From contig JAMZAV010000319.1 of the NCBI GenBank assembly GCA_024449915.1, positions 310,001 through 374,000 of the forward strand: a stretch of 64,000 nt of DNA, in the 5' to 3' direction. Both the position numbers and the translations under genes were made by a program. The notes beneath the pieces were generated by a model. That model was given only the letters and a program-made list of their open reading frames with translations. It did not search any database and was not told the DNA's origin. Positions 46,463 through 56,860 of this stretch are shown piece after piece. The DNA is from Sweltsa coloradensis (lineage: Eukaryota; Arthropoda; Insecta; Plecoptera; Chloroperlidae). Position 1 is the stretch's first letter. Every line of letters starts with the position of its first letter.

Positions 46463-47162
46463 CTCTCTATATACGCAACGCCAACGTGCAACGATTCACG
46501 CGAACGCCACGGTAAACTCAAACATCCCGAAATAAACACGAGAAGCATCCAAGTTTTTTGGCACTCATCCTTGACCTTTCGATTCTTCTCGTTTTTAGAA
46601 CAACGTTTAAGAAAACAATTTAAAGACTATTTTTAAGATATTACTTTTAAGATTTGATTATTTTCAGACGTATACGCATCACTGATGGATACAAACTTTT
46701 AATACTCTTGACGAGGAAAGTGACAGGCGCGTCCTCGCCGGTTCACGGTGTAATACACTAATTATGGCCACTCTATGGACACATTTTTTGTAAAGTGAAC
46801 TTAAATATCACAAAATTTTGAGTTTTGTAATCGTTTCATACGATTTACTTTTTCGTGAATATAGGAATGAAATGTTTAAAATGATTTGTAATTAGATTTA
46901 TGATTTTGATGTTTCGTTCCGATAGTGATGTAATTTGAATTATCAAATACAAATTTTATATGGCACCAAAATTAGCATATTTGTACGTTTTTGCAATTTT
47001 TCAGTAAAATTGTTTTCAATTGATTTCGTTGAAAGGGAATTGACTGATGTAGTAAATGTTTAAAAAAAAAAATGTGAAAATTTATTACATGGAATATGTA
47101 TTCCGCTACTCTTAGATCTGACATAGCCTATTATTATAATTGAAAATTCAAGACGATAGTGC
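44693..47162. other. Unique AT-rich DNA
   Basis: No gene was recognised. A (CGCA)n microsatellite of about 11 units occupies 46419-46462. Frames at 45373, 45483, 46327 and 46331 lack domains, and the last two cross the microsatellite. Confidence 0.45.
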
Positions 47163-47360
47163 ATGTGTTGTAAATTAGCCGGGAAAATACAAGGCAGTTT
47201 TTATACGAATTTATGGAAGGAAATCGAAAATGTCAAAACATCGATGTTGATTGAAAATCAAGACGTACATTTAGAACCATATCGAATCGAAGATGTACGA
47301 TCGAATAAATTCAATTATCCCCAAATAGACGGGTTGTCAGGAACGCCTTTAAAGCGGTGA
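47163..47360 (+). CDS. Weak candidate exon, unknown
   Basis: A 65-codon open frame with balanced, charged composition (for example LWKEIENVKTSM and HLEPYRIEDVRS) ends in TGA. A possible acceptor AAATTAG precedes GKIQG. No domain was recognised and no neighbouring exon was identified, so it may be chance. Confidence 0.15.
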   Translation: MCCKLAGKIQGSFYTNLWKEIENVKTSMLIENQDVHLEPYRIEDVRSNKFNYPQIDGLSGTPLKR

Positions 47361-47879
47361 AATTAAAATCTTCAAACGACAAGCAGACGTTACATTGAAC
47401 CTTGGAAGGCGACAGAATACAAAGACTAAAAAGAATATCAAAAGAATTCCGAAACTCTCGAATGTGAATTTCAATCAACGTTCCTGAAACCAAATCCTCT
47501 CTTCTTGATTCATTCTATTCCCACCAGCTTCCTACATAAGTTTAAAATGTAATCCCTAAACTTTTTAACTTTCTTATATTTTTATCTAAATAAAAGAAAA
47601 ACACTCTTCAAGTAAATTGAGTGACTAACTCGCGACTCGCATTAAACTTATTTCACTCAGACTCTCAACTCAACTCAACTCAATGCGCAATTTCCTTCTC
47701 AACACAAAAGATATCCGATTTCTCTCCAATAGAAACACGACGAGAGAGAAATGGATATTTCAATGGGGCTCTTTCCCAGATAATGTAATATTAAATTTCT
47801 ATTTTATAATTTAATATTTCGCACAGCAGCATTAGATTCGCGTCATTGGGCGGATGCGACAGCGTCGTGTGTTTCTTTG

Positions 47880-47965
47880 AACTAGGGAGAGTCGATATGC
47901 GCCCTGTGAGGGGGGGTATTGTAACGCTACACTCGGCCGTGCGACCAGAGGAAATACAGAGGACG
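47880..47965 (+). other. Possible LTR-retrotransposon border
   Basis: The purine-rich GTGAGGGGGGG followed by TATTGTAACG resembles the polypurine tract and LTR start of Ty3-type retroelements. No matching second LTR or gag/pol was seen, so this is tentative. Confidence 0.2.
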
Positions 47966-47975
47966 ATACTTTTAG

Positions 47976-48162
47976 TGGATGAGCTAGTGAGCGTAGCGAG
48001 GTTTTAAGAGTCTGAGGAAATGGATTCTGAATTAGGATATGCTAATATTTTGGATACAGTCACAAAGATGTCACTCATAAAAGAGCCTTATTACATAAAT
48101 ATAGATAGCCAAATTCGCTCATCCATCAACGCGCCTGTAGAAGCATTCGCCAAGCTGCCTAG
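47976..48162 (+). mobile_element. Short 187-bp HINE-like element
   Basis: The 5' TGGATGAGC is followed by GAGCGTAGCGAGG, as in family A. Near the 3' end CGCTCATCCATCAACGCG gives the inverted motif and the start of the hairpin, and the element ends CCTAG followed by T. The body is unrelated to A and B and the hairpin is imperfect. Confidence 0.65.
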
Positions 48163-48289
48163 TGTTAGGAGTGAAATAATATATTGATTTCAACATAACT
48201 CTGACACTGAAAACACCTGTTCTACCTTTTAACACGAAATTTTAAAAGACTGCATTTAAAAGCCTGTTACTGAGTTTGGCATTATTAAT

Positions 48290-48750
48290 TAATTTTACCT
48301 GCCCTTAGGGCAGGAAGGCTAATGCAGGGCACGTGTAGCCCTCTGTAGCCTGACAGTGATTACAGAGTTACAAGTTCAGATTCACATTACAACATAAGAC
48401 AACAAGAGAACATGGCATTTATAGAGTTAATCGACGAGAAAGGCAAAAGGCGGTTAAGGGTACTTGAAGCGGGGTAGAGGCCTGAAGGCTCGTGGACGTG
48501 AAACGAGGTCGTGAAGCTCATTCCTGCCGACTGCGTGAAGACGTTGCACGTAAGCCCCTGCGAGGGTGTCGAGTCGAGCGCTGATACCACCGACGCCAGT
48601 TTAGGTATACACGTCTTCATTCCGCGTCATCGGAGGAAGTCGCGCGATGCGGCGAAGGATCCTTCGCTCCAGAGAGAAGTATTGCTAGAGACATCCTCCA
48701 AAGACGGGTGCCAGCGCGGGGGCCGCGAATTAAAAAAGGGGGCGGATTAA
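48290..48750. other. GC/CpG-rich island, function unknown
   Basis: Base composition rises sharply above the AT-rich surroundings. A 15-bp palindrome CTGCCCTTAGGGCAG lies near 48300. Overlapping frames on both strands (48511-48750 plus, 48387-48620 minus) have no recognised domain. It could be an old retroelement or an exon. Confidence 0.35.
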
Positions 48751-49437
48751 AGTTTTATATATGTGCCGTAGAGTACGGAAGCTGCAGTGTATTGACCAGT
48801 ATTGCAATCCTTCGGACATTGACCTCTAACTGACGTACTAGATATCTTACATATTTTGTAATTAATTTTTGGTTGGTGCATATATCTACTCACACTATAG
48901 CGACTTTTGTGAAAAATACTTCGAGCAGCTTCCAGCAAACAATGAACGAGTCTGGTGGCAGATTTTTTTAATTATCTCGTATGCTCATTCCTTTGACTAA
49001 TGAAATAGGTTATTTTTTATGTGTATCATAAAAATGTTGCCTTTTACGATTTAGCTTATATGGTGGTTCATATAATATCCGGGGAAAACACATTAGACAA
49101 ATTTAATTTCTCCAAGATAACTGAAGATAAAGTGAAGTTTGAACAACATACCTCTGGCAGATAGTTTCTTGGTGTTAATGATTTTGGCAGCAAATTCCAA
49201 GCCAGTTGACTTCTGAACGCATCTTCTCACGACCGAGAAAGCCCCTCTGAAAGCAGAGAAATTACACTTTTAATTATCACCTTCATCATAAGGGGTTGGT
49301 GGTTGGGGGGGGGGGTGAAGTCATTACGTGCGGGGTGGGCTTGGAAGGCTTCCAGCTAGGGTGGGGGAAGCAGCGGCCATTGTCTGCCAAAACCACAAAG
49401 GCTAGGTCCTAGGCCACGTAAATCAGGCCATCACCAG
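48751..49437. other. Unique DNA
   Basis: No gene or repeat was recognised. A short run of G lies near 49305. Confidence 0.4.
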
Positions 49438-49734
49438 TTGCAACTTAATTGCAAATCTGCTCTGGAAGGCTTTGTAGAAATTTATAAATTGCATCTCGGA
49501 TCTAATAGTGTATACACGGTAAAGTTTCTAAGAGCTTTACAACAACTTGATCGTCCATGTATCGGAAACATCTTGTACAGTACTCTTCATAAAGTGAGTG
49601 TGCCACAATCTCTATTACCTGTATATATTCGAGACTGTCCAAAATGTTTTAGAGCTTTCCAACTTGCTTATGCTCGGCTTTCTTTACAATGTTTTGCATT
49701 CTTTCTTGGGACATTGGTTATAGCCTGTTTGTAA
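49438..49734 (+). CDS. Weak candidate ORF, unknown
   Basis: A 98-codon frame with protein-like composition (for example EGFVEIYKLHLGS and KFLRALQQLDRP) ends in a hydrophobic stretch. Two CPKCF/QCFAFF cysteine-containing segments do not form a motif I recognise. It may be a remnant of a mobile element or exon, or chance. Confidence 0.2.
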   Translation: MQLNCKSALEGFVEIYKLHLGSNSVYTVKFLRALQQLDRPCIGNILYSTLHKVSVPQSLLPVYIRDCPKCFRAFQLAYARLSLQCFAFFLGTLVIACL

Positions 49735-49936
49735 CAATTAGACGCTATTTTAAGACGGCACTTTTATCACGGTGCTACATATTATCTTTGTATCTTTGTG
49801 TATGTATCTTGTATAGCACCGTGTCTTTAATATCCTAGATTCTTCATTTTCTTTACCAAGGAACCCAAATCAAGTGAGTTTTTGTGCTTTATGATATCAT
49901 AAGTCAACATATTAGAGAAATAACCAAATAATTTAG

Positions 49937-50020
49937 CCGTCCGCGGTGGCATATACGATTGCTGGCCCGAAGCGTTGGCTCTACAAGGACGTGGGTTCGA
50001 ATCCCGCAAAGGGCATGCTC
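49937..50020 (+). repeat. tRNA-derived repeat
   Basis: A perfect B-box region GTGGGTTCGAATCCC follows a GTCCGCGGTGGC start. The A-box region and anticodon arm are degenerate, so it is called a tRNA-derived repeat and not a tRNA gene. Confidence 0.55.
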
Positions 50021-50884
50021 TTTTTAAATAGTTCTCCGTCATCATCTATCACCACTCATCGTCTCGAAAGTCTTAGTGCATTAATAGAGTTTAATCATCA
50101 CCATCATAACTCACTTTCAAAGGAAAAGTTCAAAGTTCAGAGGCGAAGAAGAAAAAATCAGAATGTTAGATAATGTTTTTAATCGCAGTGTACCTCGTTG
50201 GGTCGACACATCTGCCGAGCTCAATACTTGATCGTGTGTATAATGCAGTTTTATAAATCTTTTCCGCGCCTTCTCACCGCCATTTATCTCCGTTAGTATG
50301 CAGCCCGCGGGTTCCATATCACACGGGAGTAAGTGAACTATAGATATCTCGCACATATTTCATACCGTTCGTAGACCCTAGCGAGTACTAGATGGTGAAC
50401 GCTCGAGGTCTACCGGCCATAAACCATTGAGGAGAGCATCGAACAAGGTCGGATTCCTTGAAAACCAAGAGAGTTGTGCTGAATGAATGAGGGAGTTAAA
50501 AATAACAGCCAAAGAGCACAAAAAATTAAAACTTTCTTGAAAAATTGATTTTTTTGTCTATTTAAAAATTGTGTATGATCGAACGGGGTCGAAATAATAA
50601 TAATAAAAAACATGTACGAGCTTTGATGCACTAAAAACAATCTTGATCTACGGAAAAGTGTAGGAATAGTTCGAAAAGTACGAAAGCATATTTTCGACTC
50701 GAATCTTAGTGTTCGTCCAAATGCTAATTCGATTGAGATTTCGAACTTCATCCAGACGTACACAATGTATCATGCCATCAATATTTTCAGCACTGCTTAA
50801 CAATTAGTGATTGATTGATAACAAATACACAACATTAATTATAATTGGTAAAAGAAAAACAAGAAAATCGATAATTGTGCAATT
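50021..50884. other. Unique DNA
   Basis: Nothing was recognised beyond short chance frames. Confidence 0.4.
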
Positions 50885-51105
50885 TACAGATGGCCGCTCT
50901 TCGATGGTGGATATTGTGCATCTACCGGCAGCAAACAAATGACAAACATCCGAGTCTGCCAGGCGTGACGTCGCACGTGAGTGGACCGAACACGATGGCA
51001 AGCGGTGCGTAGCTGCGGTGCATTGACGAGTTACAATGGCGGTGGGCAGGAAAGAACAAAATGGCGGACGGAATAAAATGGCGTGCATGAATGGCGGCGT
51101 ATAAT
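50885..51105 (+). promoter_or_regulatory. CpG-rich ATGGCGG cluster, promoter-like
   Basis: In about 220 bp there are three ATGGCGG motifs (near 51036, 51060, 51090), an AATGGCG variant (51077) and AGATGGCCG (50888). These resemble YY1 sites. A CRE/E-box-like TGACGTCGCACGTGA lies at 50966-50980. The patch is GC-rich in AT-rich surroundings. No transcript start or adjacent exon can be shown. Confidence 0.35.
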
Positions 51106-52559
51106 GGAAACATGAAATTGTTTGTATAACGAGAGATTAGGATCATATTTTGAAGTTTGTTATAATCCAATCCCTGCAAGAATACAAATTTAAATATAAA
51201 TAAATATATATATAAACATATTTCTACAAGACGCCAAGAATATAACGGATGAAGTTACTAGGCCTATAGCGTGGTACATCGGAAAAGCAATTCATTATTT
51301 TAATGATCACTTTATTATACAAACACACAATTTAGATAGTTTTTTATTACTAAACAAAGGTATCCAACTTTTTTAGTTTAAAACAAAACAAGGTGATTGG
51401 AGATAAAAAAAATAACTACTATTCTTTTCATCAAGAAGTTGAAAGTCGATATTTCTTTAATACTAATTTGACCGTAAATAAATAAAATAAATAAATAAAA
51501 AGCCAGTGAGCAGTGACATCGTAGGATCGAAGACTAACACAAAATTAAAACCGGGATGATTTCAAGGTCAATTAAATCTCCTAGTAGGGATTTAAGGAAC
51601 CTCGGCTGATTTAGAGGACCTTAAAGTATTTGCTCGGGAAAATGTGTCACACACAATCACGCTTATTCACAACACATTTCAAACAAGTCTTGATAAATCT
51701 CGACCATGCATTGTCTAGTGTCTACTAGGAGTTCTCTTACTATGTAATTCAACTTACGTGTCATTAAGTTTGACACTTATCTTACTTTTGAAAGATTGAA
51801 GTTTAAATGCACCAGGTCCTATATCATGCGATACATATTTCCGTAAATTGACGACAGATTTTTTTAAAACTATTAAGCTCCTGTCAAAAACACGACAGCA
51901 TGTTTGCATTCTCTGTCCGACATCAATAAATGTTGAAAAAACAGCTACGATAATATTATGATGTTCTTTTACCCAAAATTACATAACGTTTTGTACATGG
52001 AAATAAAATTAAAACAAATAAAGTTCGTCGTGACACGAATAAATATGATTATGTCAAACGTCAAATGAGTCCCCATTCCTCTTTAATATCAAACATAGTA
52101 AAATTGAATGTCTAGTTCTGCATTGTATATGCTCAACGCTGTACCGTTGATTATTTAGCCTCGAGCATGTGCACATGCGATAACTAGATTTGTAGCTACG
52201 AGTCGAGATTTCTCGTTTACAACCAGCGGCCAACACCTTTTTTGGTGAATTAGTGGCGAGTTATTGCTGGAACTGATCCATGCCGTGAGCGTCGCGACGC
52301 CTATCTGTCTTCAGCTGATCGCGATCTGATCGGTTCTTGGCATAGTTCCGAAAACCGTTATTTGCCTCAACTGAAAACTGATCTGGAAACCATTATTTGG
52401 AAACGAGCGCAAATATTTTACTTATTCTGTTCATCGGTATTTTTCCATATTTCGGTTGAGCATTGTCCACAATAGATACCGATATTTTTTGCAAGACTGT
52501 AAAGTGATGCTTTATGTATAGCATATTAGAGTTACAATGCCGCGTGAACGTTTATTTAT
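51106..52559. other. Unique AT-rich DNA
   Basis: No gene or repeat was recognised. Confidence 0.45.
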
Positions 52560-52760
52560 TTAATATTTAATACAATTAAGAAGTTAAAAAATCCATGCCG
52601 ATCGGGGTTCGAACCCGAGTCTCCCACATTCCAGGTAGGCGCCTTAGACTCGGGTTCAAACCCCGATCGGGATGGATTTTTTTCACTTTTGAATTGTATT
52701 AAATATTAACAAATACACCTACGGGAGTGTTTCCCGACTAACCAAATCGAGAAAGTTTTT
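52560..52760 (-). repeat. SINE-like repeat G, copy G1, with tRNA foldback
   Basis: Inverted arms of about 60 bp (52561-52622 and 52647-52708) each contain a B-box-type GGGTTCGAACCC-like core and AATTGTATTAAATATT. The 25-nt spacer has CCACATTCCAGG. The right end carries CACCTACGGGAGTGTTTCCCG and CCAAATCGAG, shared with 39469 and 61340. Confidence 0.8.
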
Positions 52761-54430
52761 TTTTTCAACAAACCTATCACAATTTGATAAAGGATGTCAG
52801 AAATGGTCATGTCCAATACAATCAGTGTCCGCCATGCTAATAAATAATAGTACAATAACCAAAGATTATGCATTCAAAAAAAATGCAACTTAATGGTTGC
52901 ACTTACAAAGGCAAACAATTTGATATAGTTTGGAAGGTTAACTTCTCCATCGAACTATGCAGATCACCTTGTTGCAAAACGATATAGGTATAATCTACGA
53001 TTTTCCTTGTTTGGGATCCCGATTCTACATAAAAAAAATCATAATACGATGGATTAATAAAGTGATGTTTAGGATGCGTTTATTTAAATTGTGTCTCCAT
53101 CACCGTCGATGTTAACATTTTAAACATCCTTAATTATTATAGTACACTACAGTTTTATACGAATCTGACGCTTTCTCGAGGCAGGAATGAGCTCGGAAAA
53201 CGTCTCCCACTCTGACTCAGCTCATATTCCTTAAAATCTCACCCACCCAAGAACACCCGTCCGTCTATAATGCCAAACCAATGTTGGGGAACTTACTAGA
53301 AAATCGATGGAGAAATTTGTGTTAACAGAACCCCTTAGATCATGATATTAATCCTGGGTATAAACCAAGTTTAACAGTCACATCAGGTTTCGCGCTCTAT
53401 AGCTTTGAGGGATTATAATAATGGCCGCATAGCAGGGAAACTGCCCTTGTAACACACTGGGCTCGTCAACATACTACACCGGGGATGATGTTTCCTTTAC
53501 GAGGGGATGGTTTATCGTCTAATTTATATAACCAGGATAAATTGACGTGATACTATGGTTTGTAGTCTACTCCCAATGAAAATACTATAGACGAGCAACC
53601 ATGGAAACTATAAATTAGCCGTAAGGTCGTATACTAATGACATGATGCTAAGTGTCAAAAACCTGTCGAAAATGGTTGATTACTGATTAGTCATCGCCAT
53701 ATATTAAATTGTGTACATTTGTAATTAATTTATGAACAAAACACTAACAAAATTAGACTTAAAAATCAAACTTTTAAACGCCTGACGACGGTAAACCAAG
53801 CGCGAAATTTCGGGGTATCCTTTACTCACGCCATCATCAATTGATAGATCATTACGCCATTCGTAAATTCAGTAATGTAGTCATAAAAAATAAAAATGAT
53901 TAAATAATTAAAAATATTTAAAAATTAAATTGAATTTTTTAGCTACGATTGTTTTTTGACAGCAACAATGACTCAACGTTACCTTAGCAAGTGTTCGTTG
54001 ATAATGCCTGGGTAAGATTGAGTTTCAACTGCCATACAAAGGGTATCTTACTACACACTTCACTAATTAACATAGCTAATCAGTCACCAGGAGGAAGTTA
54101 CGCATTTAATCTCAGGGAAATGTGCTACATAATACCACAGGGAAATTAAGTTTAAGTACTTATTTGTGTAATGTAGCTTGATTATAACATAAATAAGCTC
54201 GGATAATCTTGTACTTTGAGGGAGTCAATGTGCATGTGAACCTACTTTTCGGCTGCGTTTAATGATGAAACTAACATCTTTCTGTGTTATTCTTTGTATA
54301 TGCAATGACCTTGGAAAAAATTCATCTGAATCGTAACTTATTTCACACTAAATTATTTTAAATCAAATTGCAAACTAAACTTCCGTACAGCAAAATGTAA
54401 CATGTGTGTGTAAGGTGTGTTCGTTTATTT
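52761..54430. other. Unique AT-rich DNA
   Basis: No gene was recognised. A CTGACGACGG...GCGCGAAAT segment near 53781 is faintly Penelope/hammerhead-like but not called. Confidence 0.45.
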
Positions 54431-54740
54431 TGTGTGGCGTGACACACGCACAAGCAGACGGTGTGTGGCGTGACACACGCACAAGCAGACGGTGTGTGGC
54501 GTGACACACGCACAAGCAGACGGTGTGTGGCGTGACACACGCACAAGCAGACGGTGTGTGGCGTGACACACGCACAAGCAGACGGTGTGTGGCGTGACAC
54601 ACGCACAAGCAGACGGTGTGTGGCGTGACACGCACAAGCAGACGGTGTGTGGCGTGACACACGCACAAGCAGACGGTGTGTGGCGTGACACACGCACAAG
54701 CAGACGGTGTGTGGCGTGACACACGCACAAGCAGACGGAC
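54431..54740. repeat. 31-bp minisatellite, about 10 copies
   Basis: The unit is GTGTGTGGCGTGACACACG followed by CACAAGCAGACG. The array ends in GACGGACCGACC. The unit resembles the 3' block of repeat H (CGTGACACAC...GACGGAC). Overlapping minus-strand cysteine/histidine-rich peptides are frame-shifted readings of the array. Confidence 0.97.
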
Positions 54741-54800
54741 CGACCGATGGACAGAAAAGTAAGTATATACGGAAGCTTTTGACTTTTATTTTTATTTTTA

Positions 54801-54943
54801 ATCTAGAGTGTCTAATTTTTATTTCTTCTTGAATTCAAGGACAAAGGACAATCGGTAAAAGGGAGGCATTGTTGTATGTTATTTTCTTTTCAAATTTGAT
54901 CTTCTTTGGTCCTTGAATTAAGTGAGGGAACATCACTCTAGAT
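54801..54943. mobile_element. Foldback MITE-like element
   Basis: Ends ATCTAGAGTG and CACTCTAGAT are inverted. Inside, TTGAATTCAAGGAC and GTCCTTGAATT face each other. Confidence 0.6.
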
Positions 54944-54964
54944 AGACTAAATTAGACGGATCAT

Positions 54965-55090
54965 TGTTTCGTTCCAGATTCCTTGAATTCAAGGATATAA
55001 CACAATCAAAATGTATAAATATAATAAACAATGCCTCCTTCAAATTGATTATATTTTGTCCTTGAATTCTAGATAATCTTGAACGAAACA
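54965..55090. mobile_element. Second foldback MITE-like element
   Basis: Ends TGTTTCGTTC and GAACGAAACA are inverted, and similarity continues for about 45 bp with TCCTTGAATTC cores. It is related to its neighbour at 54801 through the TCCTTGAATTC motif, and AACAATGCCTCC here complements GGAGGCATTGTT in the neighbour. Confidence 0.65.
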
Positions 55091-56159
55091 TTCAACAGAA
55101 GGCTAAAACCACTAAACACAACACTCTCAAATGGTCAGTCCACAAACACAAACCACAGCTTTCAAGATCCTGCCAGTGAGTGGTAGGCGCAAAGTAATAT
55201 TCCTCCCGAATTTGGTAAGTTTCCAGTAAGCCATGCAACTGGCGAAATGGAATGGTGGAAAAGCCTAGTTCTTTGCCAAAACTCGCTAGCTGTGCATCGC
55301 CCTAAGAGCGCCACAAATCACCACCAAGTGGCGCACAAAAGTGTAATGCCAAATTTAATGGCCAGAAACATATTACATGCATTTCGGGATGGCCAATTTT
55401 CGGGCGGGAATTTTTCTTTTTCATTTTTCAATATATAATTTGTAAGATTAAGATTAAGATTTATATATTAAAATGACCTAAATCTTCAATTACTATATCA
55501 TTTAAGGGTTCTAGATAAGTAAATTTTATTTCAAACATTGCGAATCCTCCAAGGCAAGTCAAAATATACTTATCAGTTAAATTAATCGGAAAATGCTCCC
55601 GTAGGTGTATTTGATTAAATATAAATCAATCCAGAAATTGAAAACATAAAACAATAATTAGTAGATTCCTAGATTGATTTCCATATATAACGCACACTAG
55701 CGTTTTACGTATTTAAGGAGCATCAGTGAACGAATTTATATAACTATCAAAATAATAATTTATATGACATATTATTGAGAATTTGAGTTGTAATAATTGT
55801 TAATTATTTCTAATTTTATGTTATTCCTGTAGTGTTTCTATTTTGGCTACGATGATGTTTGTTATTGCGGTATATTGCACTCAACTACTTCTGTAGCATT
55901 TTGGTGTTTTGATGCTAAATACATTTTACGTTTTAAAGGAATTTTAAAAGTGATTTCTTACAATATTCGCGTGATGACTATAAAGACTCCTATCACGAAG
56001 AATTACCCGAAGTGTGAATTGAAGAGGAACCCTATCCCAACATTCTATAGCACAGATCCAAATTTAACCACGCCATCAAACTTGAAACTCATCCTCTTAC
56101 GAAAACGAGTTTAAAATTAATCGTCTGTGAAAATTCAAGATAAATTCGAAGGATGGAGA
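55091..56159. other. AT-rich DNA with a G-repeat scrap
   Basis: A repeat G fragment (GCTCCCGTAGGTGTATTTG at about 55595-55613, followed by AATCAATCCAGAAATTG) is present to about 55690. Otherwise nothing was recognised. Confidence 0.5.
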
Positions 56160-56332
56160 GAAAAACACACCCACACGCACGCAAAACCCACAAGGACACA
56201 CACAAGCTCACGCACACAAACTTTCACGCAAAGTTACTCTTACACATACGCATACGCATACGCATACGCTTACGCATACGCATACGCATACGCATACACA
56301 CACGCTTACACTCACACTCACACTCACACTCA

Positions 56333-56368
<36 letters not shown>

Positions 56369-56700
56369 CACTCACACTCACACTCACACTCACACTCACA
56401 CTCACACTCACACTCACACTCACACTTATACTTATACTCACACTCACACTTCTTATAACTTACGTTTACACTTTTACTTGCACTTATACTTATACTTTTA
56501 AACTTATAGCTAAACTTACATTTACACTTACACTTTCACTCACACTTACTCTTACAATTTACAATCACACTTTTACTTATAGTTACACATACCTAAACTT
56601 ACACTTAAACTTACATTTACACTTGCAACAAACTTACACTTTCCCTTACAGTTACAGTTACAGTTACAGTTACACTTACACGCACACACACCGCACGTGT
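56160..56700. repeat. Complex CA/CACTCA/CGCATA microsatellite
   Basis: Ordered blocks: CACACGCA-type, (CGCATA)n at about 56246-56297, (CACTCA)n and (CACTCT)n to about 56427, TTACACTTACA-type, then (TTACAG)n near 56650-56680. Long Thr/His, Ser/His and Val/Ser peptides in several frames are artefacts. Confidence 0.97.
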
Positions 56701-56730
56701 TCATCTTTCACCGGAGTCAAACTCCACCCT

Positions 56731-56860
56731 CCAAATGACGTCAATATAACTTCACATTATTGATACTTGGTCGTCTCCGCTTCGGCTGGAGTTAGCATTA
56801 CGTTCGGCTAGCGAGCACTCATTGGCCGGAGGTGATTACCTACGTCACAAGATAAGAATT
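56731..56860. promoter_or_regulatory. Isolated CRE with CCAAT-like motif
   Basis: A full palindromic TGACGTCA lies at 56736-56743, ATTGGCC near 56821 and TACGTCAC near 56842, just beyond the microsatellite. This is suggestive only; no gene is identified next to it. Confidence 0.2.

Noticed and set aside
53765..53825. Hammerhead-like CTGACGACGG...GCGCGAAAT
   Set aside because: The segment between the core halves does not form a convincing stem II, so it was left as a faint resemblance.
54358..54730. Cys/His-rich repetitive proteins on minus strand
   Set aside because: Frame-shifted readings of the 31-bp minisatellite.
56127..56501. Thr/His-rich and Ser/His-rich proteins
   Set aside because: Translated CA/CACTCA microsatellite; no independent coding evidence.
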